From Plasmodium malariae (taxonomy: Eukaryota > Apicomplexa > Aconoidasida > Haemosporida > Plasmodiidae): a stretch of DNA of 64,000 bases. The DNA is taken from positions 1,761,001-1,825,000 of the forward strand of contig NC_041779.1 in NCBI RefSeq assembly GCF_900090045.1, given 5' to 3'. Shown here in pieces: positions 1 through 13,590 of the stretch. How positions within the stretch are numbered: position 1 is the first letter of the stretch; every line of letters begins with the position of its first letter. The notes under the pieces are model-generated. The model was not told the origin of the DNA. It saw only the letters and a list, made by a program, of their open reading frames with translations, and ran no database searches. Both the position numbers and the translations under genes were made by a program.

Positions 1-180
1 TTAAATATTTATAAGTACTACTTTAGCGTTTACTCCATAGGGATACTTTCTTTAATGGTATATATATATTTTTTTATTTCTCCTTACGTTAGGAAATTTA
101 TTATAATTTATAGAAAAAATACTAAGACGATTATATAATTCTGAAGAGGGAGATACAAAAGTATTATTGTTAATTATTTA
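1..180 (+). pseudogene. 3' end of a decayed exported-protein gene, cut by the window edge (copy A)
   Basis: Frame 1 is open from base 1 to a TAA near 147 and reads through Y-K-Y-Y-F-S-V-Y-S-I-G, a hydrophobic stretch, then I-S-P-Y-V-R-K-F and basic residues. That is the look of a C-terminal membrane segment followed by a short basic tail. The same stretch is recognisable at 18.67-18.77 kb (Y-E-Y-Y-V-S-I-Y-S-N-G, then I-I-P), where it ends a decayed gene with an export-motif-like segment. Both stretches lie about 2.15 kb upstream of a fam-l start codon. The gene body is outside the window. I cannot name the family; a generic Plasmodium exported protein with C-terminal membrane segments fits. 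A pir C-terminus was considered, but the motif is a poor match. Confidence 0.4.
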
Positions 181-2221
181 ATTATGTATTTTAGTGTTTT
201 TCTATATAATGGTAAATTTCTTAAAATAAGTTTATGAATAGAAGTAAATAAAATTAAAGATCTGTTATAATTAATATAATACCATAAGAAATCATGTTCT
301 TAATGTATATAATGAAATTTTTGTTTATACTTAATGAAATTGTTCTTAAAAAAAATTAATTGTTATATATTTATAAATTTTTTCCTATGGAACATGGATA
401 ATATACAAAGGTAAATTGATACAGAAAAGTAGAAATATATATATTTAATATATTTAACAGTTTCTATATTTCTGTATTTGATTTAGTATTTTTATTAATC
501 GTTTTAAAATAGTTAATTATCTCGATTTAACATATATATGTAATATATTTTTCTTGATTAATAATAATTTAATATTAACCTCATTAAATATTCACTAGAA
601 AATATGTACACCATATTCAAAAATTATACCTGTAAACGTTTCGAGTATAATTGTATTATAACAGATATGTGATAGCACAATTTAATAAATAAAAATAAAA
701 TCAGTATATCTTCATTCATCAACAGATATAATTTATATAATAATTTTTTTTTTTTTTAATAGTTTAAGTAAGCATTTGAATGATAATTTTAAACACTTTA
801 TAAGGTTTTACTTCAAATATTAACTCATTATGTTGTTCTTTATTTAACTAAATCTAAATATTTCGCTTTTTGTGGTGATTTGTATTTTTTATTTAAAATA
901 AACATGACGAATAAAAATTTATAAAATAAATATTATAAGATATACATTTTTCGTAACATATTTAATATAAAAATATTTTTACAATATTTTTATATATTAC
1001 TCATAGTTCATATATGAAATTACGAATAAATAAGATTATAATTTTCCTTTAGTGAATGGAATATTAATGAAGCATTATCAATTTTAGTATTAGTGAAACT
1101 TTATATTTAAATGAGGGACTTAAAGAAAAATTATAATTTTACTTTTTACTTATGTGGTTATTGAAGTCTATACTTTTTTATAAAAAATAATAAAATATTT
1201 TTGATAAAATATGTAAATAACGACGGATTATATTCATTTTTACATTTAGCATAATTAATATACTTTATACTATCGAGATTATTATTATGTTAATACACTT
1301 GATACAGACATTACTTTATTCATTTTTCATTTAATTTGTAATATATCTTTTAAATATACATATTTAATTATTAATAAAAATTAGATGATTTTGCAGAATT
1401 TTAATTTATATATAATAACATAATATATATATAATTAAATACCATGTCCTTCAAAAATTATATTACAAAAGTAAAAGGACAATCATTATTTATATTGAAC
1501 TCTATACTTATTTAGTATATTATTTGGTTTGTTATAAATATAATTTTTTTTATATATATTGTAGGTCATAAAAAATGTATAAGTTTATGTAGTAACCGAT
1601 GGAAATACTATAGATAATATAAAGTAACACAAAATATTTTTTTCTTCATATATTATTACTGTTACATTAATGGTATAAAAACATATATTATTTTAGAATT
1701 AATTTGTTTTTCAAGAGTATAATGTTCATAAAAATTATATAATTCATAGAAATACATTATTTAATTCACTAATACTTTTCTTACAATATAGAGTAATGTA
1801 TTATCTATATACTCTATATTCTATATATATTCAACATTTCGAAATATTAAGGAATTATATATGTATTGTTTTATTTAATATTGAAAAGAATCAATCGAAT
1901 ATTATTTAATTATATTATTAAATAAATAATTTATTTATTTTGAATATTTATTAATGAATTAATTTTGTATTATTTTAACTAAATTTGTTTCATTATAAAT
2001 AATATTAAGATATGAATTTTAGAGTTTATTTTTAAAGTTACCTTTATTTCTCTCTACTGTAAAAAAATTAAGGTCATCTACTTTTAATATGTTTTTACAA
2101 AAAAATAAAAAAAAAATAAAAAAATAATTAATAAGAAATAATAGTATCCTCTATCATTAAAGGGATATTATATTACTGTTATATTGTTGCTGAGTATATT
2201 ATAGTTTTAAACATCTATATT
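181..2221. other. AT-rich spacer upstream of the first fam-l gene
   Basis: No coding region is supportable. Parts align by eye with the spacer at 18.8-20.8 kb; for example the stretch near 330-390, with TACTTAATGAAAT then AAAAATTAATTG, matches 18.98-19.03 kb. The spacer therefore belongs to the duplicated unit. A conserved upstream element is listed separately. Confidence 0.6.
1801..1850 (+). promoter_or_regulatory. fam-gene upstream element, copy 1
   Basis: An ATCTATAT-ACTCTATATTCTATATA-like run followed by TTCAACATTTC-GAAATATT lies about 420 bp before the fam-l start at 2222. It matches the elements before the other nine fam genes in sequence and distance. The function is inferred from conservation only. 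Confidence 0.45.
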
Positions 2222-3239
2222 ATGGAAAAGAGAATTAAGTCTACATTATTAATTAAAATTACTACGTTTATCCTTTTATGTTGGATATGCTATTTTTACA
2301 TTCATATGATATATTAATATTATTTAAAGATATTTATATTATTGATATATTGCGTGCTTTGTTTTTATTAATACTGTTTCTTTATCATTAAAAATTTTAT
2401 TCTATAACTAATATTTACGTTTTTTTGCATTTTAGAGTAAGCTTTGTAAATCTTTAGATAAAAACTGCAATCATGATAGAAAATTATATTCAAAAACTTA
2501 TCGTTCAATGGCAATATACAAACAAGAAAAGTATTCAAGTACTTTATATTTAAAAGAAGAATTGCCAATTTATGTAGCTCAAGAAAGAAAAGATATATCT
2601 AATAATGAAAAGGTTGACTCAGGTAAAAAGAAAAAATTAAGTGGATTTCCCTTGAAGGTTGCGGGTGGTCATAAATCAGATATGAAAAATAAATCTTGTT
2701 TATTTGATACAAACAAATATTCACATATGGAAAAAAAAATATTCAAGGAACTTGATTATATAGTTTTTCTTAAAAATAACAAGACAGTTAGTAATAAGGT
2801 TTACAAAAAAATAATATGTAAAAAATACGAATTGCAAATTTTTTTACCTGTATTAATCTTCTTTTTCTTATTAATACTATTTATAGTAGAAGTATCATTT
2901 GGATTTGCAGGAAAACATAGTTTATTATATCAATTAAGTTTAAACAAGGATAATTTAAAATCTTTGACCGAAAATGATTCATGGTCACCTATTGTAGAGG
3001 CGGTTAAAACGTTAGGAGCATTTTTGGAACACAGTATATCTAAAAAACTGGGGGAAGATGTATGTTCATGGTGTGAAAATGCATCAGATATTACTAATTA
3101 TTGCAAATTAGGGCATTTTTTTCGTATTTTAATATATTATGTACCTTTCATTATATTATGTATCACTTTAATATCGAGAATTATTTATTACCATAAAAAA
3201 GTTAAAAAATATGAAAAAATTAAATTCAGGAAAAGGTAA
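2222..3239 (+). pseudogene. fam-l: fam-l gene with a lost splice donor
   Basis: Exon 1 (2222-2308) encodes M-E-K-R-I-K then a hydrophobic signal core ending W-I-C-Y-F. Exon 2 (2436-3239, after TTTTAG) encodes 267 residues. The full product would be 296 aa. Membrane segments lie near residues 162-184 and 258-280, and the C-terminus is the fam-l hallmark YYHKKVKKYEKIKFRKR. The export-like motif at residue 52 reads R-S-M-A-I, weaker than the usual R-L-L. The exon junction is odd: the base pair that is GT in sister genes is AT here (2309-2310), and reading on gives a TAA two codons later. No usable GT lies between the signal core and that stop. Exon 2 itself is fully open, so either the loss is recent or a non-canonical donor is used. 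fam-l proteins are thought to be exported into the host red cell. Confidence 0.8.
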
Positions 3240-5136
3240 AATACCTACTAAGGAACATTTTTATTTCTGTGAAGATATCTTGAATATGAATTAATTAATG
3301 CAATACATATATTTATATATTTAATACATATACGAATAATTGCTTAAAACTTTATAATTACATGTATGTATACATGGATTTTTTGATACACAATAGTAAA
3401 TGTAGATGTTCTTAGATTTTTTGTGAATATGAATATTTTAATGTTTTTCAATTAGTATTTCAATGTATTATTCAAGATAAATTGAATATTATGCCTTAAT
3501 ACATAAGATTTTTTACTTCAACGGATTCCTATAAAAAATATATATTTTTGAGTTATAATAGATTTATAATAGGGTAATACATGTAATTTTAGTAATAATA
3601 TTTGCCAATTCATATTTATACTATAAGGAATACGGCTTTATATTTTATATTTCTTTGTATTGTAAAAATATTTTTTATTTAATTATTTAGAAAAATGTAG
3701 GATATGTTTAAAATACATACATATGTGTTTTGTTTTGTCTTTTGTGTAGCTAAATAAAAATTTTATATAACACTGATATGTATATATATCTTTTACTAAA
3801 AAATAAGCTTAATATTTATTTTATAAAATATACTTTGTGATATATATGTCATAAAAAAATTTTATTGTAAACATCTTTTTAACAAAACTTTATTTCTTTT
3901 TGTATAGTTTGAATGGGGAATTATAAATAAATAACAACATAAATTAAAATATTTATTAATTATGTCTTATTTATAATTGCTTAATCACTTCAGTTATCTA
4001 ATTATTCGAAATTGTATAAAGACATTAAGCATTTTAACATTTTGTTATAGTTCACGATTGTGGTGTTAATTCAATTTTTTAAAATTAAACATATTTTTTA
4101 TTGAATATTTTTAAATAAATATGCTATATGTACGTTTTATTTTTAAGATCGTTAAAGTATTAAATTAATAAACCATATATAATAATATTTTAATATATAA
4201 TATGTTGAAATTGTATTCGTCGTTGTTTTTTATCTTTTAATTATAATTAACCTATATACATACGTTACTTATCGTAAAAATCAAAATGTTATAGAAGAAT
4301 AATGGAAATAAATGTATTGTTTTCTATAACGATATAATTTGTGTAAATATATTTTTTACATTTGCGTTATTGTTTATACTTGATTATAAATATAATAAGA
4401 GTTAATATTTATTTAAAGATGTTTAAGATCATGTATAATTAAATCCGTTAATTACTAATTCATTTTATTTTTAAATTCTATTTTTTAAATAAAATATAAT
4501 TAAAAAAAGAAAATAGCACAGTTGTTCTGTACATAATTTATATATATGTAACCTTATTATTTTTGATTAGATAAACTCTAATAAGGTGTATTTATGAAAT
4601 TAACCTTTTTTTCTTTTTTTTTTTTAATGTTTAATTTAATAAATGTTATTCATAAGATTCCCTTTGTGATATCTTTTTGTGTAATTTTCATCTATTAATT
4701 TTATTTTATATAAATTGAATTAAAAAATATATTATAATATTTGCATATGTTTATATATGACATTTAAGTACAACTCAAAAATTATTTTTCCTTCAGAGAA
4801 GCATCTCATGAAAAAATTCCTTATAGAGAATGTTAAAACATACAAAAATTGAGACAAGAATATGTGCGCATTTGGACAGGGGAATATTGAAACTTCTAAT
4901 AAAAAGAATTATAATAAGAGAATTTATTATTTTTATTATTTATTTTTTTTTTCTTTTTTTTTAATATTAAATTTTTGTTTAATTTAATTAAATACTTTAT
5001 ACAATATAATCAATGTATATATGCTTAGATATATAGAACAATAATACTGAGGCTATAGCTTTCATTTTTATTACTTAACTATATAAATATTTTTTCTAAA
5101 TACATATAATTAATTAAAAACTAAAATATAGAAATG

Positions 5137-5138
<2 letters not shown>

Positions 5139-5187
<49 letters not shown>
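5139..5187. repeat. (AT)n dinucleotide repeat
   Basis: An uninterrupted alternating AT run of 49 bp is visible. Such runs are common in Plasmodium intergenic DNA and polymorphic in length. Confidence 0.95.
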
Positions 5188-5188
<1 letters not shown>

Positions 5189-5586
5189 CTATTTTCTATT
5201 TAAAAGTAATAGTATGTAATGTATTTATTTAAATTCAAATTTTTTAAAGAATTTTACAAAAAAATTAAAAATTATATATTATTTTCATTAAATATATAAA
5301 TTTTTATAGACTAACTAGCCCTATATAAATTAGTTTTTTTAAATATATTATGATTTACAATAATAATAAATCTCATATTCATAAAAAGTAAGTAAAGTTG
5401 GAGTTATATATAAAATAACACAAAATAACATATAAAATTTTCTTTTATTATTGCTGTATTGTTTAAATATTTAATATTCAATCTTTAAGGACTATTTTTT
5501 TAAAAATACATTATTTATAAAATTAGAATTATTAAAATAAAAATACTAAAATTACTATTACTGTCTTAATATATATATGTACATTA

Positions 5587-5635
5587 TATATATATATTCG
5601 GTACATTCTATACAGTAGATGAAGCTAATATTTCC
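5587..5635 (+). promoter_or_regulatory. fam-gene upstream element, copy 2
   Basis: TATATTCGGTACATTCTATAC followed by GCTAATATTTCC lies about 415 bp before the fam-m start at 6010. This is a divergent copy of the element shared by all the fam genes here. Confidence 0.35.
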
Positions 5636-6009
5636 TTGTAATAAGAGATAAAATTTATTTCTTAGTTTATTCATAAAACGACAATAAAAGTATTATTTAA
5701 TTAGTTCTGTATGTTAATTATATAATTTATGTAATTAAAAAATTTGCGAATCAATTCAAATTATTTTATTTTAATGAAAGTAACGTTTTGTTTTAAATAA
5801 TATAATAATAAAAATTGTATAACATATTATTGAAATTATTTTACTTTGTATATTTGGTAAAAACAATTATAGTTATATGCATTTTATGATGTATTTTGTA
5901 ATCAATAATAAATGTAGATTTTTTGAACAGGTGTAACACTGTTTATTATTAATAAATTATATTATTATCAACTTATTTTTAATATTTTAGAATATTAAAT
6001 ATTTATATA

Positions 6010-6921
6010 ATGGAACTAAAAAATAAACAAATCTTACTTTTTAGAATTGCTTTTTTTCTTGTTGTATCATGGATATGCCTTTGTAACAATGATTTGGTAT
6101 GATAAAATTATTTAAGGTTATTTGTAAAATTAACACTTTTTGTAATATATTTTAAAAAACAAGATTTTTAGGGTTATATTTTGTATTCTACTAAATAATA
6201 TATATTTACTTTTTGCTTTTAGAGTATATTCAACTATTATTTAGGTGAGAACTACAATATTTGTAAAAAAATATATGCGAGAAATAGTCGAATACTAGGA
6301 AATTATAAGAAGAATAAGGATTCAAATATTATAGTTTTAAAAGAAGACGTACAAAATAATGAAGAATATGAAAAAAAGGATGTGCATAATAAAGAAAAAA
6401 CAAAAAACTCATATAGATTTTCATTAAATAAAGAGCGATACTATACAGAAATTATGGATTATAATTCTAGTATGTTTGATGGAAAATATTTTCATTTTGA
6501 AAAGAAATGGATTAAAAAAAAAGATTATGATAATTTTGTTGAAAGAAATGGAAGAATTTGTGATATAGCTTTAAAAAAAAGAAAGTTTAGAAGTTATGGA
6601 TTCGGAATTGTTTTATTCTTTCTTTTTTTTTTAGTGGGAATAGGGTTACCCATATTGCGCGTTTTTGACTTCGTTGAGGATTCAAATTTTACACCTTTTA
6701 AGACTCTTTGGAAATTTATATATGAAGACACAGGTCTAAAATCAATTATAGAAGGAACAGATTCACAAGCAGTAGCAGGAGAAGTAGCAGGAGTACAATA
6801 TTTTTACCTAGTAACATTTGTCGCACTTATCATTATATTAGCTATCTTGCTCATCGTTGCGATTCCTAAAATATTACGAAATAATGAAAAATATAAAAAA
6901 ATTAAGTACATTTCTGAATGA
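6010..6921 (+). CDS. fam-m: fam-m protein, two exons, intact
   Basis: Exon 1 (6010-6096) gives 29 residues, M-E-L-K-N-K then a hydrophobic core with S-W-I-C. The donor is TTG|GTATGA, the intron is 126 bp, and exon 2 (6223-6921) begins AGT-ATA-TTC after TTTTAG in phase 0. The product is 261 aa. Features in order: signal peptide; export-like R-I-L-G-N at residues 52-56; the fam-m block Y-Y-T-E-I-M-D-Y-N then F-D-G-K-Y-F-H-F-E-K-K-W-I-K-K-K-D-Y-D (about 102-132); membrane segments near 155-177 and 223-245; a C-terminal I-L-R-N-N-E-K-Y-K tail. A short direct repeat (V-A-G-E-V-A-G) lies just before the second membrane segment. It pairs with the fam-l gene upstream, the doublet arrangement typical of these families. 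Probable role: an exported surface or membrane protein of the infected red cell, by family analogy only. Confidence 0.9.
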
Positions 6922-9453
6922 AATAAATAATAATAAGCAAATATTGTTAAGTTAAAATTGTCATTAATATGATTTAAGAACTTGATATATTTTATTATAT
7001 ATTCTAAATGATCATAGCTATGATTACCATAGTTTTATAAATATAAGCGTATATACACAGGATTTTCGATGTACCATAGTAAAAATCAACTTCTTAATTT
7101 TTGGGTAAATTAGAATATTTTAATATCTTGAGACATAAATTTTAAATTATTAATTAAACTTTGTTACATGTATATGATATAATATATATATTTGTGCATT
7201 TATATGAATTTTTATAAAAAATATATGTATGTTCCTTATAATGAATATATACTGTAAAAATTTATATACTCTCTTTGAATATTGTGATATTTTATATTTT
7301 AATAAATAAGTACTTCTCTATATAATAAATCTTGTTCTAGACTAACATTATTACTGTTCGTGATACTTTGTAAATGTGCTATAATTTTCATGTTAACTAT
7401 ATTGTGACTTCTTTTGTATTTTATGAAATTAGTTGCATATATTTAATTATATTGATATATATATATATTTAATTTATGTACAAACTCATTTTTATTTTTT
7501 ATGATATGTTTTATCTAAAATATGTTATTCAATATGCTAATTGTAAAATCGTCTTTATAAAAATTGAAATATTTTTTTGAATAATATAAATGTTAAATAA
7601 TTGATATATAATAAATAAATATATTAGTTAAATATAGAGTATATATAAATGTTAACTAAATTAGAGATTCCAATCCATTAAAATTAAAGTATGACTTAAC
7701 CTTTATCACTTTATTATTATTCCTCATTTAGTTTATATTTAATTTTGAAAAAATCACTTAATTATATATTATATTAGAATAAATAAATATATATTATATT
7801 GTTTTATTGTTTTTCGAATTCAATGTTGAAATTAATGAATTAATTTATTTAACAAATTAATATACAGTACGTAAAAATCCTTACTCTTATATTTAGATAA
7901 TAGTGAATATCTAATGAATGATTACATATCTGTAACAATCTAAATTATCCTTAAAATTTATTAAATTAAATATATGTTTTCTACTTACTTTTCATTATAT
8001 ATAGGTATTTATTTAAACAAATGTATGATGTTATATTAGTTGTCCATAAGTATATTTACTAAATTTTTCATATTATTATGAATATACATAAAAATGCATT
8101 TAGTTCATATTGAACATTACTAATTCATTCATATTTATAAATTTAATTTTTTAAATAAAATAATAGTAAAAAAAATAAAATTCTTTCTTTATATAAAATT
8201 TATCAATACAGGTTTAGATTTGGGGCCTGGGTTTTAAGTTATTTCTAGGAAGTTATCCAATTGTAGAAATGCGTTTTCTAATTCAATAGAAGCCTTGAGT
8301 ATTTTACTTTTCTTTAGTATATTACTATGTTGTTATACTAAATTAGGGAATAAGTAAATCTATCATCTTCTAATAACGTTTTTTATTTTATTTTATGAAA
8401 ATTTTCTTAAATAACTATGAAAAAAATAAAGTGTTACGAAAATACATTATATAATTTTATTATTGATGGAATTAAACTAATGTGTAACTCTATGTAGTCT
8501 ATTCTTACTTCGAAACAGTTATAATTAAAATTGAACTACATTTTTCTTGTTATTCTATTATTTTCTACTAGAATTTTGATAAATATGTACATATTATTAA
8601 AAACAAAAAAATAAATAAAATAAATAGAACTTAAAAATATTTAATGTACAAATAGTAACGATGGAAAAACTTAAATAAAAATTATAATTCGTTTTTACCT
8701 TTAAAAAATATATTGTTTCTTATGTTTCGTAGTATACTATAAATTCGATCTTTTAAAAATTTTATGGATTACATAAAAATTTCCATGTTTACTTAGTGAA
8801 TAAGGAAAGAGCTATAAATAATATAACATGAAAGGTTTTATAGAATATTATTTTTTTCATTTATTATTACTATTATTATAATAACATAGTAGTATTTATT
8901 ATTCTTAAACAATAACATGATCTTCCAAAACATGTAAAAAAGTTATAATTATTAGTAAAAAATATCATATGAATTAGATATTATTATCTCAAAATATGGA
9001 ATTATATATAATTTGTCTATACATTCTATAGTATATGTATTCTATATGCTCTATCTTATACATAATCTCAGAATTTATAAATATTTATGAGTCTTATAAT
9101 TTCTTCTTAATTTGTTTTAAAAAAATATTTCTTAATATTTTTTTAATTACCCTGCTATATTATATTAATAAATTATATATTTTAAATATTTGAGAATGCA
9201 AATTATTTTATTTTAATAAAAAATATTTCTTTAAGCATAAAATTAAAAAAAATAATTCTAAAATATTATTTATAATTATTTTTGTTTGTATCTATTATCA
9301 AAAACATTATGTTCATATACATTTCATTATGTTTTTATAAGACATTAATAAAATTTTATTACATTATAATTACTATGCTATATTATTAAATGAATATTAT
9401 ACGATTGTTAATTTTTTTTTTACTGAATATATTAGGATATAGAAATATATATA
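6922..9453. other. AT-rich spacer between fam-m and fam-l
   Basis: Nothing coding is supportable. It corresponds in position to the spacer at 25.3-27.7 kb. The short GGTTTAGATTTGGGG-like patch at 8211-8226 resembles GGTTTAGAGTTAGG at 26407-26420, supporting duplication of the whole unit. Confidence 0.5.
9015..9085 (+). promoter_or_regulatory. fam-gene upstream element, copy 3
   Basis: GTCTATACATTCTATAGTATA followed by TATTCTATATGCTCTATC lies about 430 bp before the fam-l start at 9454. It is the same element as upstream of the other fam genes. Confidence 0.4.
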
Positions 9454-10461
9454 ATGGAACAAGAAATTAAGTTATATTTTTTTATTAAAGTTTCTCTTTT
9501 TATATTTATTACTTGGATATATCATTTTTCCAATAATATGGTACTATTACTTAATTTAAAGAAATATATATTATTTACATATTTAGTTTTTAATTTTTAT
9601 TTACACTGTTATTCAGTACGAGTATATTTATTTATATAAATAATATATATTTTCTATGTTTTTTAGAGTATATTTGACAAATTCCTTTATGGGAAACGAA
9701 CCATTGGAAGTAAATTAGATATAAGAAATTATAGATTAATAGCAAAATATAAACAGGATAAATGTTCAAATTTCTTACATTCAAAAGAAGAGTTACCTAA
9801 TAATTTGATGAACAAGGAAAAAGATATATGTATAAACGATAAAGGAGATAAACGAAAAATGAATCAATCCGATGCACGTTCACTAAATAATACAGGAGGA
9901 TATAAATTACATAAGAAAAATAAGTCTAATATATTTGAGACTATAAAATTATCTCATATAGAAAAGATGATATTCAAAGAACTTGATTTTATAGATTTTG
10001 TTAAAAATAGAAGGACCATTAGTGATGAAACTTACAAAAAAATAATACGTAAAAAATTAGCTTTACGATTTACCATACCTTTGTTATTGTTTTTGTTGTT
10101 GTCAGTATCGATGATAATAGATTTTTCTTGCTTTCGCTATTTTAGAAAGGGAGTGTTTTACGCATTGCGTATATGGCTTGGAGGTTGGTGGTACGGTTCT
10201 TTAAATAGTTTGCTGGAAAACTCCTCTTTAAATTTTTTATTTAAGTCTACAAAAAAAATAAAATTAAAAAAGTGGATTAATGAAAAAAAAAAATTGGTGG
10301 ATCTGGAAGAATTCGATTACGTATATGGATTTTATAGATATCTGTTATGTTTAATATATTTAATAGCTTTCTTAATATTGGGTGTAACACTTATATTAGG
10401 AATGGTTTATTATCATAAAAAAGTTAAAAAATATCAAAAAATTAAGTTCAGAAAAAGGTAA
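9454..10461 (+). CDS. fam-l: fam-l protein, two exons, intact
   Basis: Exon 1 (9454-9540) encodes M-E-Q-E-I-K and a signal core ending T-W-I-Y-H-F-S-N-N-M. The donor is ATG|GTACTA, the intron is 126 bp, and exon 2 (9667-10461) starts S-I-F-D-K after TTTTTTAG, in phase 0. The product is 293 aa. The export-like motif R-L-I-A-K starts at residue 52. A basic stretch leads to the conserved K-M-I-F-K-E-L-D-F block (about 129-137). Membrane segments lie near 162-183 and 254-277. The tail is YYHKKVKKYQKIKFRKR. The loop between the two membrane segments is lysine-rich with several tryptophans and differs from every other fam-l copy here. This third fam gene follows a doublet; its partner in the second unit (27.7 kb) is a pseudogene, so this may be the only functional copy of that position. 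Confidence 0.9.
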
Positions 10462-12199
10462 ATTGTACAAAAGGTATATGCTTCCTTGTTTAATAAACTC
10501 ATTAATATGAATTAATACCTGTAATATTCTTAGTGCCCTGCTTAGTAAACATAACTATAATTGCTTAAATTTTATAAATACACTTACGTACAGGTGGACT
10601 TTTCTATGTACAAGAGAAAAATATGTTATGAGTTTTTTAGTTAATTTGAACATATTAATATTTTTAAAATCGTTTTATAATATATTTTCTCAGATTAATT
10701 AAATATATATTTATAGTTGTATGCCTATATTCTTTATTAAATAGGTTTTTATAATAAGATATATTTGTACATTAAAATTAATATATGGTAAAACAAATTA
10801 TATAATCTTGTTGAATTCATTTGATAATTTATATTTTAGGTAAAAAGTGCTGCTTTCTATTTTATACTCAGTTACATTTCAAAATGGTTATTTTTACAGA
10901 ATATTAGGAAAATGTGTGATTAGTTTTAAATTAGCAATAAATGGTAACTGGTCAGTATTTAATGAAAGAAATTGAATATAATTTGTTGTTTTCGTACGTA
11001 TATACTTATTTTCTTTTTTGCCAAATAAGAACCTAATATACATTATATAAAATATATTATATGAAAATTATGCTATAAGAAATAATAATTGAAAAAACCT
11101 TTTAATAAAGTTTTAGCTTTTTTTATATATACAAACTTGAATATATATATAATAAAAATATTTCCTTATTAAATATATATTATTTATAATTGTTTACCAA
11201 ATTATGGATTTTGTATCTTTATAATTGAAAAGAAAACATGGATTTATTTATTATTAATCTTAATTTTGGTGTTAATTACTCTGTTTAAAATTTAATTTAA
11301 TATATACTATATTGAAAATTTATAAATAAATAAATTATATTTTTTTTTTTTTTGGACATTATTTAGATATGAAATGAATGAATTGATTGTTCGCACATAT
11401 GGACGTATATACATATAAATCCTTTTTTATCTTTTTTTAATAGTACTATTATAATTATATTATATATCTGTAAAAAACAACATTAATGCTATTAGTAATG
11501 AAAAAAATAAATATTTTTTTACAACATTATAGTAGTGTGTATGTATTTTATATATATATTTTCTATTTTTAATGTATATAAATGTATATATATTATATTA
11601 ACTATTAATAATGGATTTTTGTGTGTAGTACATATTTTATGAATAAAATTAAATTATAAAAAGGTATTTTTCCTTTTTGAGACATTCTTAACTACATAGA
11701 GTTGTTTTTATTTTGTTAGATAAATTTTAATATGTACCATTCGAAATTATTATGTATTTTTATAGAAGATTTAATTAACTGTGATATATATGAATTAATA
11801 TGAAGCTGTTTTGTTCGTTGTTTTCATAACTATAGTTAATATATTACATTTTACTTTTTATGAATTTAAATGAATATTATAAAATAATAATAATATATGT
11901 TTTAGTTATCTCATTCTTTTAGGATAGAAACGTAATATTTAGTCAGTGGTATAATACATACATATATTTGTTTTTGTAAAAATATACTAATAAGACAGAA
12001 AATTTGATGTTAACATATATGCACAATTCTATATGGTGAGATCGAAAAGATTGTTAATAAAATTTTTAATAAAATATATATATATGTATTTTTTTTTTCT
12101 ATAATATTAGGTATTACTATATTTTATTAAAATATTTTGTTCTATGTACATAATACATATATTTATGTAGAATAATTATATTAAGATAATATTTTTTTT
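10462..12199. other. 3' flank of fam-l, duplicated at 28.7-30.4 kb
   Basis: No coding region. Several stretches align by eye with the flank of the fam-l pseudogene: TGCTTAAATTTTATAAAT near 10562, ATTAAAATTAATATATGG near 10767, and ACAATTCTATATGGTGAGAT near 12022 against ACAATTCTATATGATGAAAT at about 30249. Confidence 0.55.
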
Positions 12200-13590
12200 T
12201 AGTTTAATTTATATGAAATAAAAAGAAACGAAGTACAATTATTGAAAAATAGTAATGCTCATTATTTCATAATGTTACCTATTTAGATATACATGAAAAA
12301 CAAAGTGAGTAAATATTCATTTATAATACAATGTATAATGTTACATGTTATATTATTAGATTTATGTTCTTGAATATCTATCCGTATTTTTTTTAAATAT
12401 TAAAAGCGTAGACGTATTTTAATTACATTATTTTTTTTTTTTATCATTTTATGAAAATTAATTACAATATATTTTTCAAAAAAATTTTTATTCAAAATTT
12501 TTCATCATATATTTTTTAATAGTCCATAAGGCTAAATAATATGAATTTTTAAAATTAATATATTATATGGAGACAACTGAAAAACGCAGTTACATTAAAG
12601 TAAAAACATTCCTACAAGATGGAAAAGAGAGGAACGATATTAAAGGATTAATTAATATAGTGTATAAAAACTACTTTTATCTGAACATTTGTATAATTAA
12701 ATAAAAAAATATAATAATAAATGTTTTTGATCTAATTAAAATGTCTTATGTTTCAAGTATTTATTTTAAGTTTTTAATATCATTTGTTTCCCTTTTACTT
12801 GTATTATTATAAGTTAAGTAAAGTTAAATACATGATACCAAATTTCATTAGTGCAAGTTCCCAAATGTTATGTTAATAAAATATTGAGTATATAGAACCT
12901 TAAAACAGAAATTCAAGCAAAATTGTTAAGAATAAAAATGATATAAGAACCTTCTATTGAATCTTCTCCTAAAAGAGTTTTTGATTTGTTTATGTAATTA
13001 TAATACTTTAATGTATATGTATATTTATATTTTTTGTTCTTAATATTGTTTAAATTGTTCTTGTATATATGCATGAACATACGGGTAAAGAATATAAGTT
13101 ACACATATATACATATCCGTAAAAATTTTTTTTTTTTTTTTTTGAGCTCTCCCGTTTATCTCAGTTTTTTATTTCTCTCTTTTACCTGGATTTTTATCTA
13201 TCTTTTTTTTTGCAGTCAACGCTTGAAAAATTAAAATTAAAAAATAAAAAATTATAAAATTTTAATGAAATAACCGGAATTATTTTTAGAAGGTAATATA
13301 TAAATTGCATGATTCCGTTTTGGCAGAGTCTTTGAATTGTTACTATTATATTGAATTGATATAATAATTTTTGTAATATAAATAATTATAATTCTAAAAA
13401 TTATTTTATATCTGCGATTTGTATATTTTTTTCATTTTAGTCTTAATTAATTTTTGAATGTGCATGCAGAAATTTTGTTAATTATAAAACGGTGTATTGT
13501 CAGAATTCATTTTATGTGAACTGAAAAAAAATAATATTACGTTTATGAAAAATATTCTTTTTTTTTTTAGATTATATGTATTTGTATTAG

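Larger units (their letters stand above)
3240..6009. other. AT-rich spacer between fam-l and fam-m
   Basis: No coding region seen. It contains an (AT)n run at 5139-5187 and the fam upstream element at 5587-5635. The segment just after the fam-l stop (TAATTGCTTAA then TTTATAA near 3339) recurs downstream of other fam genes, marking a shared 3' flank. Confidence 0.55.

Noticed and set aside
1..180. Window start as a pir C-terminus (apparent A-F-T-P)
   Set aside because: That reading has an immediate stop; the open frame instead gives Y-S-I-G...I-S-P-Y-V-R-K, matching the decayed gene at 18.7 kb and not pir.
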